Of a stretch of DNA of 64,000 nt, positions 39,406 through 52,464 are shown in pieces. The first letter of the stretch is position 1, and each line of letters starts with the position of its first letter. Under the pieces are notes generated by a model, which was not told the DNA's origin, made no database searches, and saw only the letters and a list, made by a program, of their open reading frames with translations. Origin of the DNA: Nymphaea colorata (lineage: Eukaryota; Streptophyta; Magnoliopsida; Nymphaeales; Nymphaeaceae); the NCBI RefSeq assembly GCF_008831285.2, contig NC_045146.1, forward strand, positions 22,027,703 through 22,091,702, in the 5' to 3' direction. Made by a program: the position numbers and the translations under genes.

Positions 39406-40552
39406 TAGGTAATACTCTGCCACCCATTAGGGCTTACTCGGTTCGATTCAAACCCACTCGAAAAAACTTATCTGCTACCAATGTAAAAGAAAATGTTCTG
39501 AAATAACTTGCTACAAATTGACGTGGTCTCTTGAAAATATGTAGCAGAAAAAAAGCAAATTATTGAATTTTTTGTCCTGGTCAAGATGATCAATATCAAC
39601 TGCAGAGCAACAAAATATTTGTGCGCGTGTGTGCATGTGGGTGATAGGCCAATGAGGTATGTATAAAGAGACTTTCCCACAGCTCACAAAAGGGTTCAAG
39701 TTCAATCTCAAAAGAAGGCTTGCAAATGCTTATCAACACTTTTTGTAAGCTCCACATTATACATCAAATTCATCGATTTCAAGGCAAAATGTGGGGAGTT
39801 CTAACTTGAGTTCTATAGGTTTCAGGAGGCAAGATCTTTAAAATCTTTGCGTCTGTCAAACAAGAGATTTCCGATTCCATCTTGCAAATTATAAGTTTGA
39901 AAACATAGATGCTAATCAAACACCTCCAGAGGTTTTACGCATTCACACCTTCCACATTCACCACATGTATGGGCACGTAAATGCGCATATGAAGAAGTAT
40001 TTCATTCTACAGACAAGAAGTTGAGAAAGAGTTGAACCAAATTAAGCACAGGGACTCTTGTTTCTTTTCCCCTTTTTAATCAAAATTATTGTCCTGACCG
40101 ATACATATCCTTATGAAGAAGCGTTTGCTTTATTGTCGTCAGCATACCACTGCATATATATTCATATGAGAGCTGCTGTTCCAGAACACTGTTCTCTTGA
40201 GGCAGACAACTATGAAGTACTCCCAACTTCTCGAGTACTTGTTGTTGGTCGTCCACTCCTTTTATTAGAGTCCTGCGAGCAACAAAGTTCAGAGCACAAG
40301 CATCAGTGAATTTGGATCCGGAAATTCTAGGACGTATATCTTCGAACCCAATAAAAATATCGGAAAAGATATCCGATCTGATACAAAGTAGTGTTAGAAA
40401 AACGCATTACATGGAAAAAATGACATTAAGATGAGACTGTAATCCAGATCTAAACCAAACTAGAAACCAAAGAAGCATGCAGACTCAATCGACATCCTCA
40501 AACATGGCTTTTTTTAATATGATACAAATCCAAAGTCTATTCGGGTTCGGTT

Positions 40553-40954
40553 TCAATGATCCAAACATGAGAATGACAAAAGCATAAGCAGGTATGCAAA
40601 GGCACTAGCATTTGCTTGCGCACATATGTGTGTATGTATGTGTGTATGCATGTATTTTTGCTCACCTGGGCACGAGATGGCCGAAAGGCCGCATTGGTTG
40701 GGCAATTGGGCTACGATGCGAAGAGTGCTGCAGAGGCAGTCCGTGTCCATGTCGCTAAGAGCAGAGCAGCACTGGGTGCTGGGTCTGCCCTCATTGGCGC
40801 CTGGTACAACATATGATGCACATGTGGTGAGGCTGGTGAGCTTGGCCGAGCAGTTCTGCGATTGGACTCCCCGTGCCATATGCAACCAAATAGCCAAGAA
40901 GAGGACACCAGAGATGAAAGTAGACAAGGATCCGTGCCTCCCTGGTGCAGCCAT
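40553..40954 (-). CDS. non-specific lipid-transfer protein, A9-like (anther type)
   Basis: Small secreted lipid-binding protein. Residues about 10-31 form a signal peptide. The mature part has the complete eight-cysteine motif: C35, C45, C62-C63, C73-x-C75, C88, C95 (C-x9-C-x16-CC-x9-CxC-x12-C-x6-C). The spacing and the SALSDMDTDCLCSTLRI core resemble tapetum-specific A9/LIM3-type LTPs. The 133-residue frame runs on to 40553, but a good donor (CCCAG/GTGAGC, exon end 40666) right after CPG suggests that the real coding region leaves here for a short second exon, as in many LTP genes; I could not place that exon. The His/Thr-rich extension would then be intron. Read straight through, the tail ends in a hydrophobic stretch that could mimic a GPI signal. 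Confidence 0.85.
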   Translation of the reverse strand: MAAPGRHGSLSTFISGVLFLAIWLHMARGVQSQNCSAKLTSLTTCASYVVPGANEGRPSTQCCSALSDMDTDCLCSTLRIVAQLPNQCGLSAISCPGEQKYMHTHIHTHICAQANASAFAYLLMLLSFSCLDH

Positions 40955-40990
40955 TGCTCCCTTGCTCCACCTTTCTTTATCTTCGCTTCA

Positions 40991-40996
40991 TTTATA
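40991..40996 (-). promoter_or_regulatory. TATA box of the LTP gene
   Basis: TATAAA on the minus strand, about 37 bp above the ATG, leaving only a very short leader. A good match, but an unusually close spacing. Confidence 0.55.
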
Positions 40997-42260
40997 GGAT
41001 TAGTTCTATCATTTCTCGGCCAATTTTGCATGATCTACCTAATCGTGGGTTTAGTGTCCCACAAAAGCGACACCTCTCTATGATGACGCCGACGCCGATG
41101 ATGATGATGATGATTACCATAAGCTGGTCTGTCAAGTACATACACTAAGACATACATTGACATTCATAAATGTGAGGTGTTGTCAAATGGGCAGCTGGTC
41201 ATTGGTTCAAATCTCATTGTGACCCCTAACCACCAGTAAAGTCGAGCCCCTGATCGAACTTGGTTGGATTAAAGTTTTTGAAATGATCGAAAAATTTGAC
41301 CCACTTAAGCCTCTCAAGGGTTTCATCCACAATCACATTCTAGTTTGGTCAACAAGTAGATACACTGCCAGAGGCCAAACATGCATTATACAAGAAGAAC
41401 GTGGAACGACACTTGAAATTATGCGCCAAGATCTACGTACACAAATTAACACAAACAACAAATTACACCAACTTTATCAAGCTGACTATTTAGAGAATCT
41501 TAATTTTGGTGCATCTGGAACATAATGCCTCGAAACGGGATCTACAATCTACTTATCTCGAGACATAGTATCAAGTATAATGTGCATTTTGAGATACTTC
41601 ATTCTGCTTTTCAAACACACCTTTTAAGTCACCAGTCGAGTGAGTGGTCATTGAAGGAGATTGAATGCTCGGCACGCGTGATCCAATTAAAGCGGCCCTT
41701 GGGTAACGTTGCATCCTAGCCATCATCAAACAGTCCTTACTACGTGTAGACACACACTGTCCTGAATGTAAAGCGTCACAAAAAAGTGTTCATTCTAAGT
41801 TGTGGTTGAAGTTGTATGAAACATCCCTAGAGATTTATCTCACCTTCTACAGAGAATTTCATGGCCATTAAATGGGTCCCAAGTGAAGAACGTATTCTTT
41901 CTTTTCACTTTGCTAAAATTAATTATAAAATCCAAATATGAGAGAGAAAGAGGGGGAGAGGACACTACATAAAAGGATGAAACCCAGCCCACCCCATCCA
42001 GAACGAACCGAACAAGGAGGCATTGGCGGGAAACTGAGGCGGGGATGGGAAACGAAATCAAACAATAAAAAATCAGTGCGAGGGCTTCTCTCTCTCTCTT
42101 TCTTTTGTTGGGCCGGGCGGAAAGGCGCGCGTCGCTCCGGCGGGAGCATGTTCCTTGAGCTCCAGTGGTATTTTCTTCTTCGTGCTCTTTCGTGTTCCTT
42201 TCTTTTCTCCGGTGTTGGTTTCTATAGTTTCGGGGGACGCGACGGCCGCGCGGCCAAGTC

Positions 42261-45200
42261 TCAGAAGGAGGATCCTTGGGAGAGGGGCGCGGGCGCGGTC
42301 CAGTATGTCTTTCGGGCGATGAGGAGCTTCTCTCGGAGGAGGGGTCCGTCCTCGTGATCGACGATCTGGCTCTCCCATTGCATTCCGTCCACCGCCGACT
42401 TCACCTTTACGATGACGTCCACGTCGTCCCTCAACACAACTGCCCCTCCGGCCGCAGGATCCGATCCATCTCCAGCACTATGTCCTCCATTCTGCACCTG
42501 CGATTCATCAGAGAGAGAGAGAGAGAGAGAGATGTTCATGAGTCCCAGAAATGGGGAAAATCGCATACGATGATAGGGTAAAATGCCGAATCGTCCGATC
42601 GTTTGGTATTGCGGCATCGAGGCCGTCAATTTGGTCGTCTATGACCTGCTGATATAATGAATCGCTAGATCACCGGTGTGCAGGCGTCGAAACCGTCCAT
42701 TCCTTTTTGACAAACGGGAGGGTAATCCCTGAGCTACTGTCACCACGTGCGACGCTATTCCTACGTTCATCTCTTGAATGCATGATGACGATGATGTAAA
42801 AAGCCCACAAGGCTGGTGATTCTACATAATCACCTTCTTTCTTCGACGACTAGCTTAGATTCCTCATGGAAGACGAACGGCTGTAAAAGCTTAGTACCTA
42901 TGTCGAGGCAACAAGGAAATGACTAATGGCGTTTTGTTAGAGGGAATTCCGGTGAGAATAAACAGCTGTTCGCCATTAAGCTCGACGCAAGCTTAGAACT
43001 CTGGAACGCTTACGAGTCTCTGTACGTTGCAGTTAAGATTGAGAGAGAAATACAGGGGCCTGGTTTGAACACAGGGATCTAAGGAGGTCAGTGGGAGGTA
43101 GACTGGAGACATGAATTATGGCGCAGTAACTGAGATTCACAACATCAGCAGTCCACAAACAAAAGAAGATTGGAAAGGTTGCTAAGAATTTCCAATTTCT
43201 GAGGAATTTTAGGAGACAGGAATGAGCAACAGATGGTGAAAGACTTCAAAGGTCAGTAATTGGACCAGATATGAGGAATCAACAGGTCTGGTTTCTGTAG
43301 AGCCTACGTTTTTTAATTGATAGGAGCTCGAATCAGATGATAGCTCAAACCCTTTGGGGCTCTGCATCTCCTCAAGCGGGGAGAGGTGGCTGAACTAATT
43401 GAGAAACATGAGGTGTTTTGCTTGGTTTTCCAGGTATCGCTTAATGCGTTACAAACGCAGTAAGCTTGCTTTACTTGGCAGAAAGGAGAAGCAAACAACT
43501 TCTTTTGTACCTGTCTTTGTATAAAGAAAACACTGAATCTGCATGTATGAAATCATACGTCCTGGGATATGTAGACATTGCTTCACACCTGAAACGTTTC
43601 AACCAAAAAGAAGATAGAGAAACTCATGTTGGTGTATAATTTTGAGAATTCAAGAGAAAACATGCAGTTATGACAAAATTCTTTAATGTGAGCTCGAGAA
43701 CTCGATGAGCTGCTTAGCTACATAACTTACCAGCTCATATAAGTTCCAATCAACCCTCTCTCGTAGATTACTCCCAATGTATCAACTTTAGCCTCCACGG
43801 GGACAACATTCATAACCCATAGAGGATCTTGAATCAGAGCAGCTGCGAATCCACCAAGGTGAGCATTCATATCCAATATATTCCTGTATCTCCCCTTCTC
43901 TTCGAGCTGGTTTATCACTGCTCTGTAGTGACCAATTCTCTTCTTCCACAGGGCTGTATCTGCTCTGTAAACATCCTCTGTAATCCCCTGCACGCTGCCA
44001 CTGCTGATCCTAGGTGGCAATGCTGTTAACCTATCCGGCCATTTCTTCAGCTCTCCTCCAGCAACCTCCTGTATCCCGCTGACGTTGGGAAGTGGCGTTA
44101 TGCATGTCTCCATATTTTTGTACCTACAAGGGGGAAAGCGCTGCCAGCTTAAGCCGGAGGTACAAATAAATTTCCTGCATCACTCTTGGAACATTAGGGG
44201 AAAAAATTCCTCACCATGCAGAGTCAGGATCCTGCCCTTCACAAAAGACTGGTCTCTTGAAGACTTTCCTGTTGAGGTTGCAGTGGACGTGGTTGGTGGG
44301 TTTCTGCCAGATCGCGATGTCGTTCCTCTCCTTTATCTTCTTCCAGCAGAGACTCCTGGCGACTGCTTCGATTGCAGACTGTTCTGCACTCAAGTCCTGC
44401 TTAGTCCTCTCCCATCCTTTCCAATGGTTCTTCCAGTTGATGGGAGGGCCAGAAAGAATCCAGTAACCACCAGGCCGAAGAATTCGGTCCACTTCGATCA
44501 AATACTGGCCATCTGCATCAAGAATTACAATCAGAACACTCGTCAACAGGTTGATAACCTTTGGTTTCTTACAGTAAATAAAAATCTGAATGGTATTATT
44601 CATAATGAGATTCCTCTTATTAGTGAGATTTCTCTTTTCCTTACCATACTGGTGCCAGGGAATCAAGCAACGGGAGCAATGCGCCATGTCAAAAGCTCGA
44701 GCTGGGTAAGGGAGCCTCTTGGACGCCATGACTCCGATCATCGCCGGAACGCCGCGTTCTAGTGCGAACTGAACCTGAGCTTCGTGGGTGTCTCGCGGAG
44801 CAAACGACATAGCCAGAATATCCCTGGACAGGAGGTACGCTCCCCAACTCGCTACCTGGGTTTGAGAAAAATGGAATCAGCAAATGCATGCATCTAGTTA
44901 ACTGCCAATATGCCAAATCGCTAGCCTAAATGGAAATGCATCACCTTGATTTTCCATTTCAGGAAAGTATGTCAAGGACCAAGGCACCCACCAAGCACAT
45001 CACTAAGTAGGAAATGGAAAGGAACAAGGACAAGACCAACCATTTTTTCGCATGAATATTCGGACTTGGGTAGTCCAGTTAGGAAAGAAGACAGCGAAAT
45101 CCTGTTTTCTCGGCAAAAAATTCAGCCCAAAATCTCGCGATTAAAAAAACACGACGTTACAAAATCGAAACAACGAAGACCACGCAAGCATGACACTGAA

Positions 45201-46062
45201 AATGAATACCATAGTTGTTCAGATTCATTGACAACAAATTGGCAAAATTCCTATACCTAAAACTGCAATGTACTTGTAACCCAAATGCAAAGAATAAAGT
45301 TTTGCTGCCACGATCATTATATTTAACAGTAACACATGGAAGGTAAAGAAAGAAACTAAATGACAGAAAAGAGGTTACCCCACAACCGGTGTCAATGGCG
45401 GTTCTGATCGATCCATCGCGGAGAGGAATCAGTCTCTCTATGTCATCGATGTACGCGTCTGCTCCACGGGGAAACATGGTGCCGCCGCCAGGAAACCGGA
45501 ACCGATCGTCCTCCACACGTATCCAGTTCTGAACGGCCTTCTCGACAGTCAACTCCCGGTGGGGCACGTTGGCGAACCAGGCCCAGTCCCTGCTCTCCGG
45601 CCACCGGAACGGCATCCTGTACCCGTAGGGCGCCGGTATCCGGCACTTGAGGAGCTCGTTCGGTTCGGGGCAGTGGCGCTCCCGGTAGATGAGGCGGTCG
45701 CGGTCGAAGCGCAGAGAGCGATCGCGGTCCTCGCATGGGGTGTATTCGCTGTAGCGAGCGTCGCAGGGAGGGACGGAATGGGGTTGATCGCCGGCGCCAT
45801 CGGGATTAGTGGAATGGTTCGGTTGGTGGTGCGCGGCAAAGTCGAGCTCCACAGACCGGTGCCCCGAAATGTTGAAGCTTGCTGGGAGAGTTGTGCAGGA
45901 GATGTCGGAGACGATGGAGGCGCCGCCGGTTCCGTGCTGGTAGAGGCCCAGGAGGTAAAACAGGGAGCAGAGGCCGGCGACGAGCACGACGGAAAGGAGG
46001 TTGGCCTTTTTCTTCCAGTATGGCTGGAAGATTCTGGACAGAGGTGACGACGCCATCTTCAT
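42261..46062 (-). CDS. PMT15: PMT15/16-type DUF248 methyltransferase with a last-exon frameshift
   Basis: Golgi type II putative SAM-dependent methyltransferase related to the pectin methyltransferases. Exons: 45379-46062, 44645-44855, 44215-44512, 43731-44123, 43511-43588 and 42261-42497, with GT-AG borders and consistent phases. Membrane anchor at 20-40. Landmarks: [20 protein letters not shown] site IDTGCG (223-228), [61 protein letters not shown], and the C-terminal HEDGPL and YWTAPAP. Residue order and wording match Arabidopsis PMT15/16. In the last exon the G-run at 42443-42446 (CCCC on the plus strand) is one base short of what the family needs: as written, translation stops about 3 codons after RPEG and loses about 60 residues, yet the lost frame is perfectly conserved beyond that point. 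Start taken at 46062; a second Met follows at codon 3. Confidence 0.92.
42443..42446 (-). other. 1-nt apparent deletion in a homopolymer of the PMT15-like gene
   Basis: The family has Arg-Pro-Glu-Gly-Ala at this place, which needs GAGGGGGCA-type sequence; the window has one G fewer. Downstream codons ([14 protein letters not shown] to the stop at 42261) are intact in the shifted frame. Either a very young pseudogenising change or a sequence error. Confidence 0.85.
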
Positions 46063-46308
46063 GGCCACTGAAGGAAACGAAAAATTTTCTGCTATATTGG
46101 CTTGACGAAAGATGAAGAGATTTTTCGGTATTGACGAAATCGATTCAGAGAGGATGTCACCCGTCTGACGAGGAGCCGTTTGATTTCTCTATTACACTGG
46201 TTGGCTGTTGACTCCCTCCCACACGATGATTGTGCGAGGGAGGAAGGGATAGGGCGGCTAGACTCTAGAGTGGGGAAGCCTGAACCCACCCTCTTTGGAG
46301 CCTTTACG

Positions 46309-46316
46309 TATTTATA
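46309..46316 (-). promoter_or_regulatory. TATA box of the PMT15-like gene
   Basis: Perfect TATAAATA on the minus strand about 250 bp upstream of the ATG, implying a leader of roughly 210-220 nt. Confidence 0.6.
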
Positions 46317-49300
46317 AGTGTCTCTCATTCGTTTCCTTCACATGATGGCCATGCGAGAGGAGAGCGAGTAACAAAGCTACGCTAGTCATTATCTCGGGTT
46401 TAAATGTCTATGAGTAAGAGGGAAAGGGAGAGTCGAAAGCAGGGGAAGAATCGGTAGCGGCAGAGTCATTTGATGCTGCATTAACGGCCTGTGAGCCTTG
46501 GTTGTTATGGGGTGGACTAGATAACTATGCTAATTAATATGCGCCAGCTATTGCTCAGATGTTTCCTTACAGGGCAGAAGTTGCCTGATCTGGAAAACGT
46601 CTTCTTTGCTGAGGGACCAAACTCGAGTCGATTAACTCTATTCTCCGATTCCCGGTCTGTCCACCGTTCGTTCATCTCTTTGCATCTAATCTAGGAAAAG
46701 TGTTCATGCGGCCATTTATCTTATCGGATTCTATCCTAACTTGGACTTCTTGTATTCTTTGAAAAAATTTAGGAGGCGGTGTAAATCTCTTATTCGAGTA
46801 TGGACATAACTAATATGGTTAAAGGGATCTTGTGCTCAGACTCGGACTTGTGCTTCTTACGCCGGATCTGATTTCGATGCCTATTAAAATTGGATATCCG
46901 TCCAACTAAAAAAGAGGCATATATATTAATTCCAAATCAGACTGTTAATTATTGGATGAGTAAATTCTCTATCCAATCTAGATGAATTCAATTTTGAATA
47001 CCGTAAATAATTATATTCGAGCGTTGGCATTCCTGCTATTTGTGGTGCACCTCCTTGATTTCTGGTTTTGCGCGTATTTCATCCGCCACTGCCACCGGTC
47101 AGCTAATAAATGTAAGCTTTATGTGTCGACACCTTGTAATTGTTTGTATCGGTAGTGGGGGCCGAGACTGTTGTTCAGGTTTGGTAGGATTTGCTCGGAC
47201 TTGTTTGCTTTGATTGCGATCCAGAACCATCTTGTTGGATTGGCGTGGTGATGACTGCTAGACTAAAGTGCTCTTGGATAATGCTCAGTTGCTCGCAAAC
47301 AAATTCCCATTACTCATATTTTAAGTTACTTCTTAACGGCTTGACATTTAAGTAGGACCCTTTTACTGTGTGCTTGGGACCAACGATGTCCCAGGCCCTG
47401 CCTGGTTTCCACTGTTTGTTAATATGGAGATTAGAAAAAAAAGAGAAAGAGAGCAATCTGGTGCGCTGTCAAGCCAGATTGCTTGCCTGCCCGGTTACTC
47501 CTGGCCAGGGTTTAGGTTCCTTTCTTTCTTTTGGGTCGGAATCGATCAAGGGGTGAGGGCCCAGAAATGTGTTTATTTTCCACTCTCTTTTTGGATCTTT
47601 TTCTATATTTTTATAGTAGTCTTTTTCCTTTTCCTCCTTTCTCTCACCCAACTTTAGGTATATTTTAAAGTTGAATACCTTGCTGTTCTCGCAAGCTTAC
47701 GGCGTCTAACTGCGTGTTCACGACTCTTCCCTTGTCCCAAGAGTCTAGCCTGAGGGCCTGCAATAAAATGCTCGTTATCTGCTTTCCCTTCCAACGCCCC
47801 ATTGACCTTAGGGTTTGCTGTTCCATAAACAGAGTAAGCAGATCACATAATCGTGGTACGGTATTTTAAGGTCAAACGATCACTGTAAACTGCAATACTA
47901 GCAATAATATGCTCGTTGGTGGTCGGGCTTCACCCTCAATTAAAAAATATAGTAGCATGTTTGTTCGTGAGATCCAAGTCAGCTTGGGGTCGAGGACCCC
48001 CACCCCCATGGATTTTCTAAAAATAATTTTGCTTGTTAAAATTTTAAAAATTTTATTTTGATGGCATAAATATTTTGAAAAATACAGTAGGCTCACGTGA
48101 TAGTTGGCTCCTGAAGCCTTTGGCTTTTCTATAAAAATCCTAGCTCCGTCCTTCTATTACTTGTTTAACATTGAAAAGCATGCCACAGGATTTTGTTAGC
48201 GTGCTTGATTATTTACGTTTCCTAATAGACAACTTTTGAAACGCTCTCAATAGTCTTCGCTTTCATTTTTGTATTGCAGTAATATCCGGAAAACCTGCCA
48301 GCAATAGAACTACAGTCAAATATGTTTCCACTTCAACCACCCAAACTCTTTGGTGCCTTGATGTTGCACGTATCAAAGAACATTGCACTAGTTTCGAATA
48401 AAAAATAAATATCCAAAAAACCTTAGTCAAGTTACTCTGCTTAGGAAAATGACATGCCTCTCCCTCTCCCTTTTCCCCCCACCACCTCTCTCTCTCTCTC
48501 TTTCTCATCCTACCTTATTAACGACCAAGCTTTGACACTTCCATTCTTCTCTTCTCATTTTCTTTCCATCGTGCCGCCGTCGCACTCTTTCGCGCGGGTA
48601 TCTTGTCCTTATTCCTTGTCTGTTCAACCCTTTTCATCTTTCCCTTTGTAGGGGAAGATCTTTCCCAGTTGCTCTTAAACCTAGCACGTATTCTAGCAGG
48701 GACTATGAGTGCATCTTCAACACAGGAAAATTCAAATGACTAGTCTTCCTCAACTCCACCTCAGGATTTCGAGGATTTCTCAATTGGTACATGCTTTGTG
48801 CACTTCAACCCTCGGGTTGGACATTCCCTTGCTCAATAAAATACTCGCCACACATGTGAACATTGGCCGTGTTTTCTGAACTCGTAGTTAGATGATGGAA
48901 GCTCACTTTCATTTTGAAGTTGCGGCAACTATTCGTACATTTTTTACAATAGTTTATTGCGTATCCAATGGGGTTCTGGTTTTCAGCGAGAGGAAGTGAG
49001 AAGCCAAAGCTACTTGAAGCCAAAGCCCCTTTTGTTCCTCTGTCTCTCATGTTTAGAATTGCTTTGGCACTCATGTAGTTATATAGTAAACCCTTCAATT
49101 CAAGTGTTGTGCGAAGAATTGTACCTATGAGAATCAAACTAAGGACACATTGACAGCCTTTATTTTTTATCCAAACGTATATGCAGAAAACTTAAATGGA
49201 TGCTTTCTGCAATTGACACCTGGCTTTAGGTGCGACAAGTAGCAAAATTCTCATTGCTCCAGGCATGGAATGCCAAACTTGGGGGAACAAACATGCCCTT

Positions 49301-52300
49301 ATGGGGCATAATTGAAACTCTTTGTCGTCCCGTCCAACATTCGGAATCTCAATTGTTAGCGCCACGGGGATGTCAGGATGAGCTTTCCTTCTTAAGTAGG
49401 GATTGAAGAATGCATGAAATGGAATGAAGGGAAAGATCCAACATTGCGTCTTCAACTCGGTAATGGAAATAGTTCATTTTTCCACCAAATGACTTAGGAA
49501 AACACTGTCATTTTCCACCATGTTTCCTACCATATTTTGCCGTTTCTCAAGATGCAGCAAAACTACTGTGGTTCTTTTCTAATCAGAGTCCCACAACCAT
49601 CATGACAATTCTTGTTTTAGTACATTATCCTTGCAACTAAAAGACTCTTATGGTTCGCAACCGGTTGGCTTCCCTTGATGCTAAAAATTGATAGCAATCG
49701 TGCTTCTGATTCCACCCCTATAACTATTCGTTCTTCGCTATGGTCACCTTGGATTTAGATATACGTATTCCTCATCCTAATGTTCTTCTAATGACGTCAG
49801 GATTTCACGCCATTGGCGGCAGAGAGTGCTGTTTATTTATTCAGTGTTGGAAATGAAACAATATTGGCGGGCCAAATCCATTTTTTGTTGCCGTGTAGAT
49901 GACCGCTATCAAATATATGTCTGGTCTTCCATTGTATTTTGAAAGGCCCACAACCTCGGCGTGAACTCCAATCCAAGAATCAATGTATTAGAGTTCTTCA
50001 CTATAGTCGTTGCGGGAAGTGGAAATCGAACAAGAACAGGAAGCAAATGAAAATACAATAAAAGGAAGAGAAAACATGGAAATTAGGGCTAAACTTAATT
50101 GTCCATTTCGCTTTAATCACACAGGAGTCACACATGCCCTTGAAACAAATTTGGATCTTGGATCCAAAACTACAAATAACAAGGTCTGAACCCTAACTCA
50201 TAAACGAAAACACATAAGAAATCCAATAAAATTAAAATAAAATGGATCCATTCTCCTCTGTCAGAAATCCAATAAAAAACTCAACCTTTTCAACATTGGC
50301 ACATGACAGATGAAAAATCTTTTCCAAGCTAGCCAGCAGTATGCCGATCGAAGACAATATCAGGTGGCATAAGATGCGACCATAACTAGGCTTGGTAGCG
50401 CAATGATTGACAAGCGAATGTCGAACGACCAAACAGTGCATTGATTGGCAAGCTTTGAGTAGAAGGCTTAGCCTTCAACTGGTCGGAACAGATTGAGGCT
50501 CTTTAAGTCTTTCAAAATGAACAAGAAGGCGCTTGTTGGTGAAGGCAACAATTTGGCAATAGATCACGAGTCTTGATACTTGATGGGAGGTGATCACACT
50601 TCCCACCGAGAGCTCGTTGGTGGCAACAATTATGTGGAAGCACATTGCATGAGCCTTGGCGGGGTGGTAAAGTGAATGAAAGTTGATGCCAATGGCTAAG
50701 CATAGAACTTAGTAAGAAACTCTAGATTAGGCAATGATAATTTGTCTTGATTCTCCATTGATGGTGGCAATGTGGCACGATGTAAATCTTCAGTGGATTA
50801 GTCTGACGGATGTAAATGACTGGGGATGTGGTACGCTTTGTAATACGATGTTAGCTGGTGTGGGACAAGCAAGCTCTTGTGCAAATTGGTAAGATTCAGT
50901 TGGCAATGAGAGAGAAATTTGATGGGTACATGAAAATCATTTTTGTTTTCTGTTTGTTGTAGATGCTGACAGCATGCCAGTCGGAAAGTCCTGCAAAGAA
51001 ATTTGATGGGTAGATGAAAATAAAATCAAGTAATTGTAGTCGGATGGAGAAACTGGTAAAAGTTTTACCAGTAAAACAATCACGAGACATCTACCTACTT
51101 TTGATAGGCTAACACCATAGGAAGAGACCAGGGAAAGGTCAAAAACTGAAGCGGTGAGATACACGTCTCTGTAAGAAATGTCGGCATATTTAAAACAAGG
51201 CTGCAGCTTGTAATGGTCTTGCAAGAAAGACAAGGCCATAAGGACAGAACACGTTGTGGGTAATTTTAATAATGACAAAAGAATGCTTATGATTAATAAA
51301 AAAAAATGTAGGGATAAAAAGAAAATCACAAAAAAAGGTTTTGATATTCAATAAAGTTAAAATTTGTCAATTCATATATGCATATCGTTGTCACCAATAT
51401 ATCTTTTTGAGCGGCAAAAAAGTGTTTTCATTTTTTTTTGTCCCATTTATAGTGTTTTCTCATAAATATATATCTGGTAGCATTGTGATTATCTCATACC
51501 CAACATTATCTCATACTTTTGTCACTATTTCATACCCATTATGTCATACCCTTGTTATTATCGCATACATCTGTCGTTATTTCATACTCACCATTATCTC
51601 ATATCACTTCATTTCATTATCTCAGACGTTACAGGTATGAGATAATGACAGGTGCTATAGATATGAGATAACGATACAAGTCTGATAATGACAATAGTAT
51701 GAGATAATGAGTATGAGACGTTATGAGTTAATTAATATGATAGAGTCATGAGATAATGGGTATAAGATAACAACATGAGTATAATATTGACATGAGTATG
51801 AAATAACAATATGTATATGATAATGACAGGGGGTATGCTATAATGTGTATTAAATAACGACACAAATATAAAATAATGATTGAGATAATAATGAAGACAT
51901 GAGATAGCAACATGATTAAAAATATTCTTTGTGCACATGTAATGTTTGAGTATTAAAGTAAATATGCATATTAGTATTAAGTTCACATTCGATGTACGCT
52001 CACATTCGATGTACGCTCGTTATGTAGTTGGGGATCAGCAGCGGTTTTCTGAAACCGTATCTTGGTCCAATAAAGCTTAGATCCAGTTTACATGCAAAGA
52101 GTCCGATTCCTGAACTAGCAAAAAGTTTGGTGCATTATAAGTCATTATTGTACTAGTTGTGGCTTTTTTTAGTGACTTCATTATGATTGGGGCTGTTGTT
52201 GGTAATTGGCTTCAATTTTTGAGATTGCCGTTATGATTTGAAACAATTGTTTGTACTTCAAGTACTTTCAAACTATTTATCCGGAGTTTCTGTTTGGTAG

Positions 52301-52460
52301 TAACACACGCCGACAAGAATTATTATCGTTTCTTCCCTTAAGTTGTTTAGGTAGCCACAATTAACTTTCTTCCTTGTTCAAAATAATTTGATTTTGTAGT
52401 TAATTAGTGCCTGCTACATTGAATGGTCGTCTTCAATATGTTTTTGTATAATATTTGATC
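46317..52460. other. intergenic spacer right of the PMT15-like gene
   Basis: No supported gene. About 46700-47010 resembles the decayed hAT-MITE sequences at 37.2 and 19.6 kb. About 47985-48150 is a diverged copy of the AT-rich repeat at 3062. About 48440-48760 has a CT-rich leader-like stretch followed by a short broken frame (MSASSTQENSND, then a stop) that could be an old transposase start but is not identifiable. 51488-51910 is an unusual foldback array. Confidence 0.55.
51488..51910. repeat. foldback array of short degenerate TTATCTCATAC units
   Basis: Left arm (51488-51630): about eight units of TTATCTCATAC-like sequence spaced 17-20 bp apart. Right arm (51636-51910): the same motif in inverted orientation (GTATGAGATAA, then ATGACA-type spacers), more diverged outward. 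The switch is near 51634. The two arms could fold into a long imperfect hairpin. A perfect 17-bp tandem duplication (TCACATTCGATGTACGC) sits just outside at 51983-52016. Confidence 0.75.
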
Positions 52461-52464
52461 TCTT

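Noticed and set aside
45559-46047. 162-codon open frame on the plus strand opposite PMT15-like exon 1
   Set aside because: Antisense shadow of a GC-rich exon. The minus-strand frame carries all the family motifs.
48440-48760. CT-rich leader followed by a short frame starting MSASSTQENSND
   Set aside because: Stops after 12 codons and the continuing frame has no identifiable family; possibly a transposon relic, but too little to call.
50230-51330. Hydrophobic open frames on the minus strand (for example at 50937-51329)
   Set aside because: Low-complexity translations of AT-rich DNA; no conserved membrane-protein pattern.
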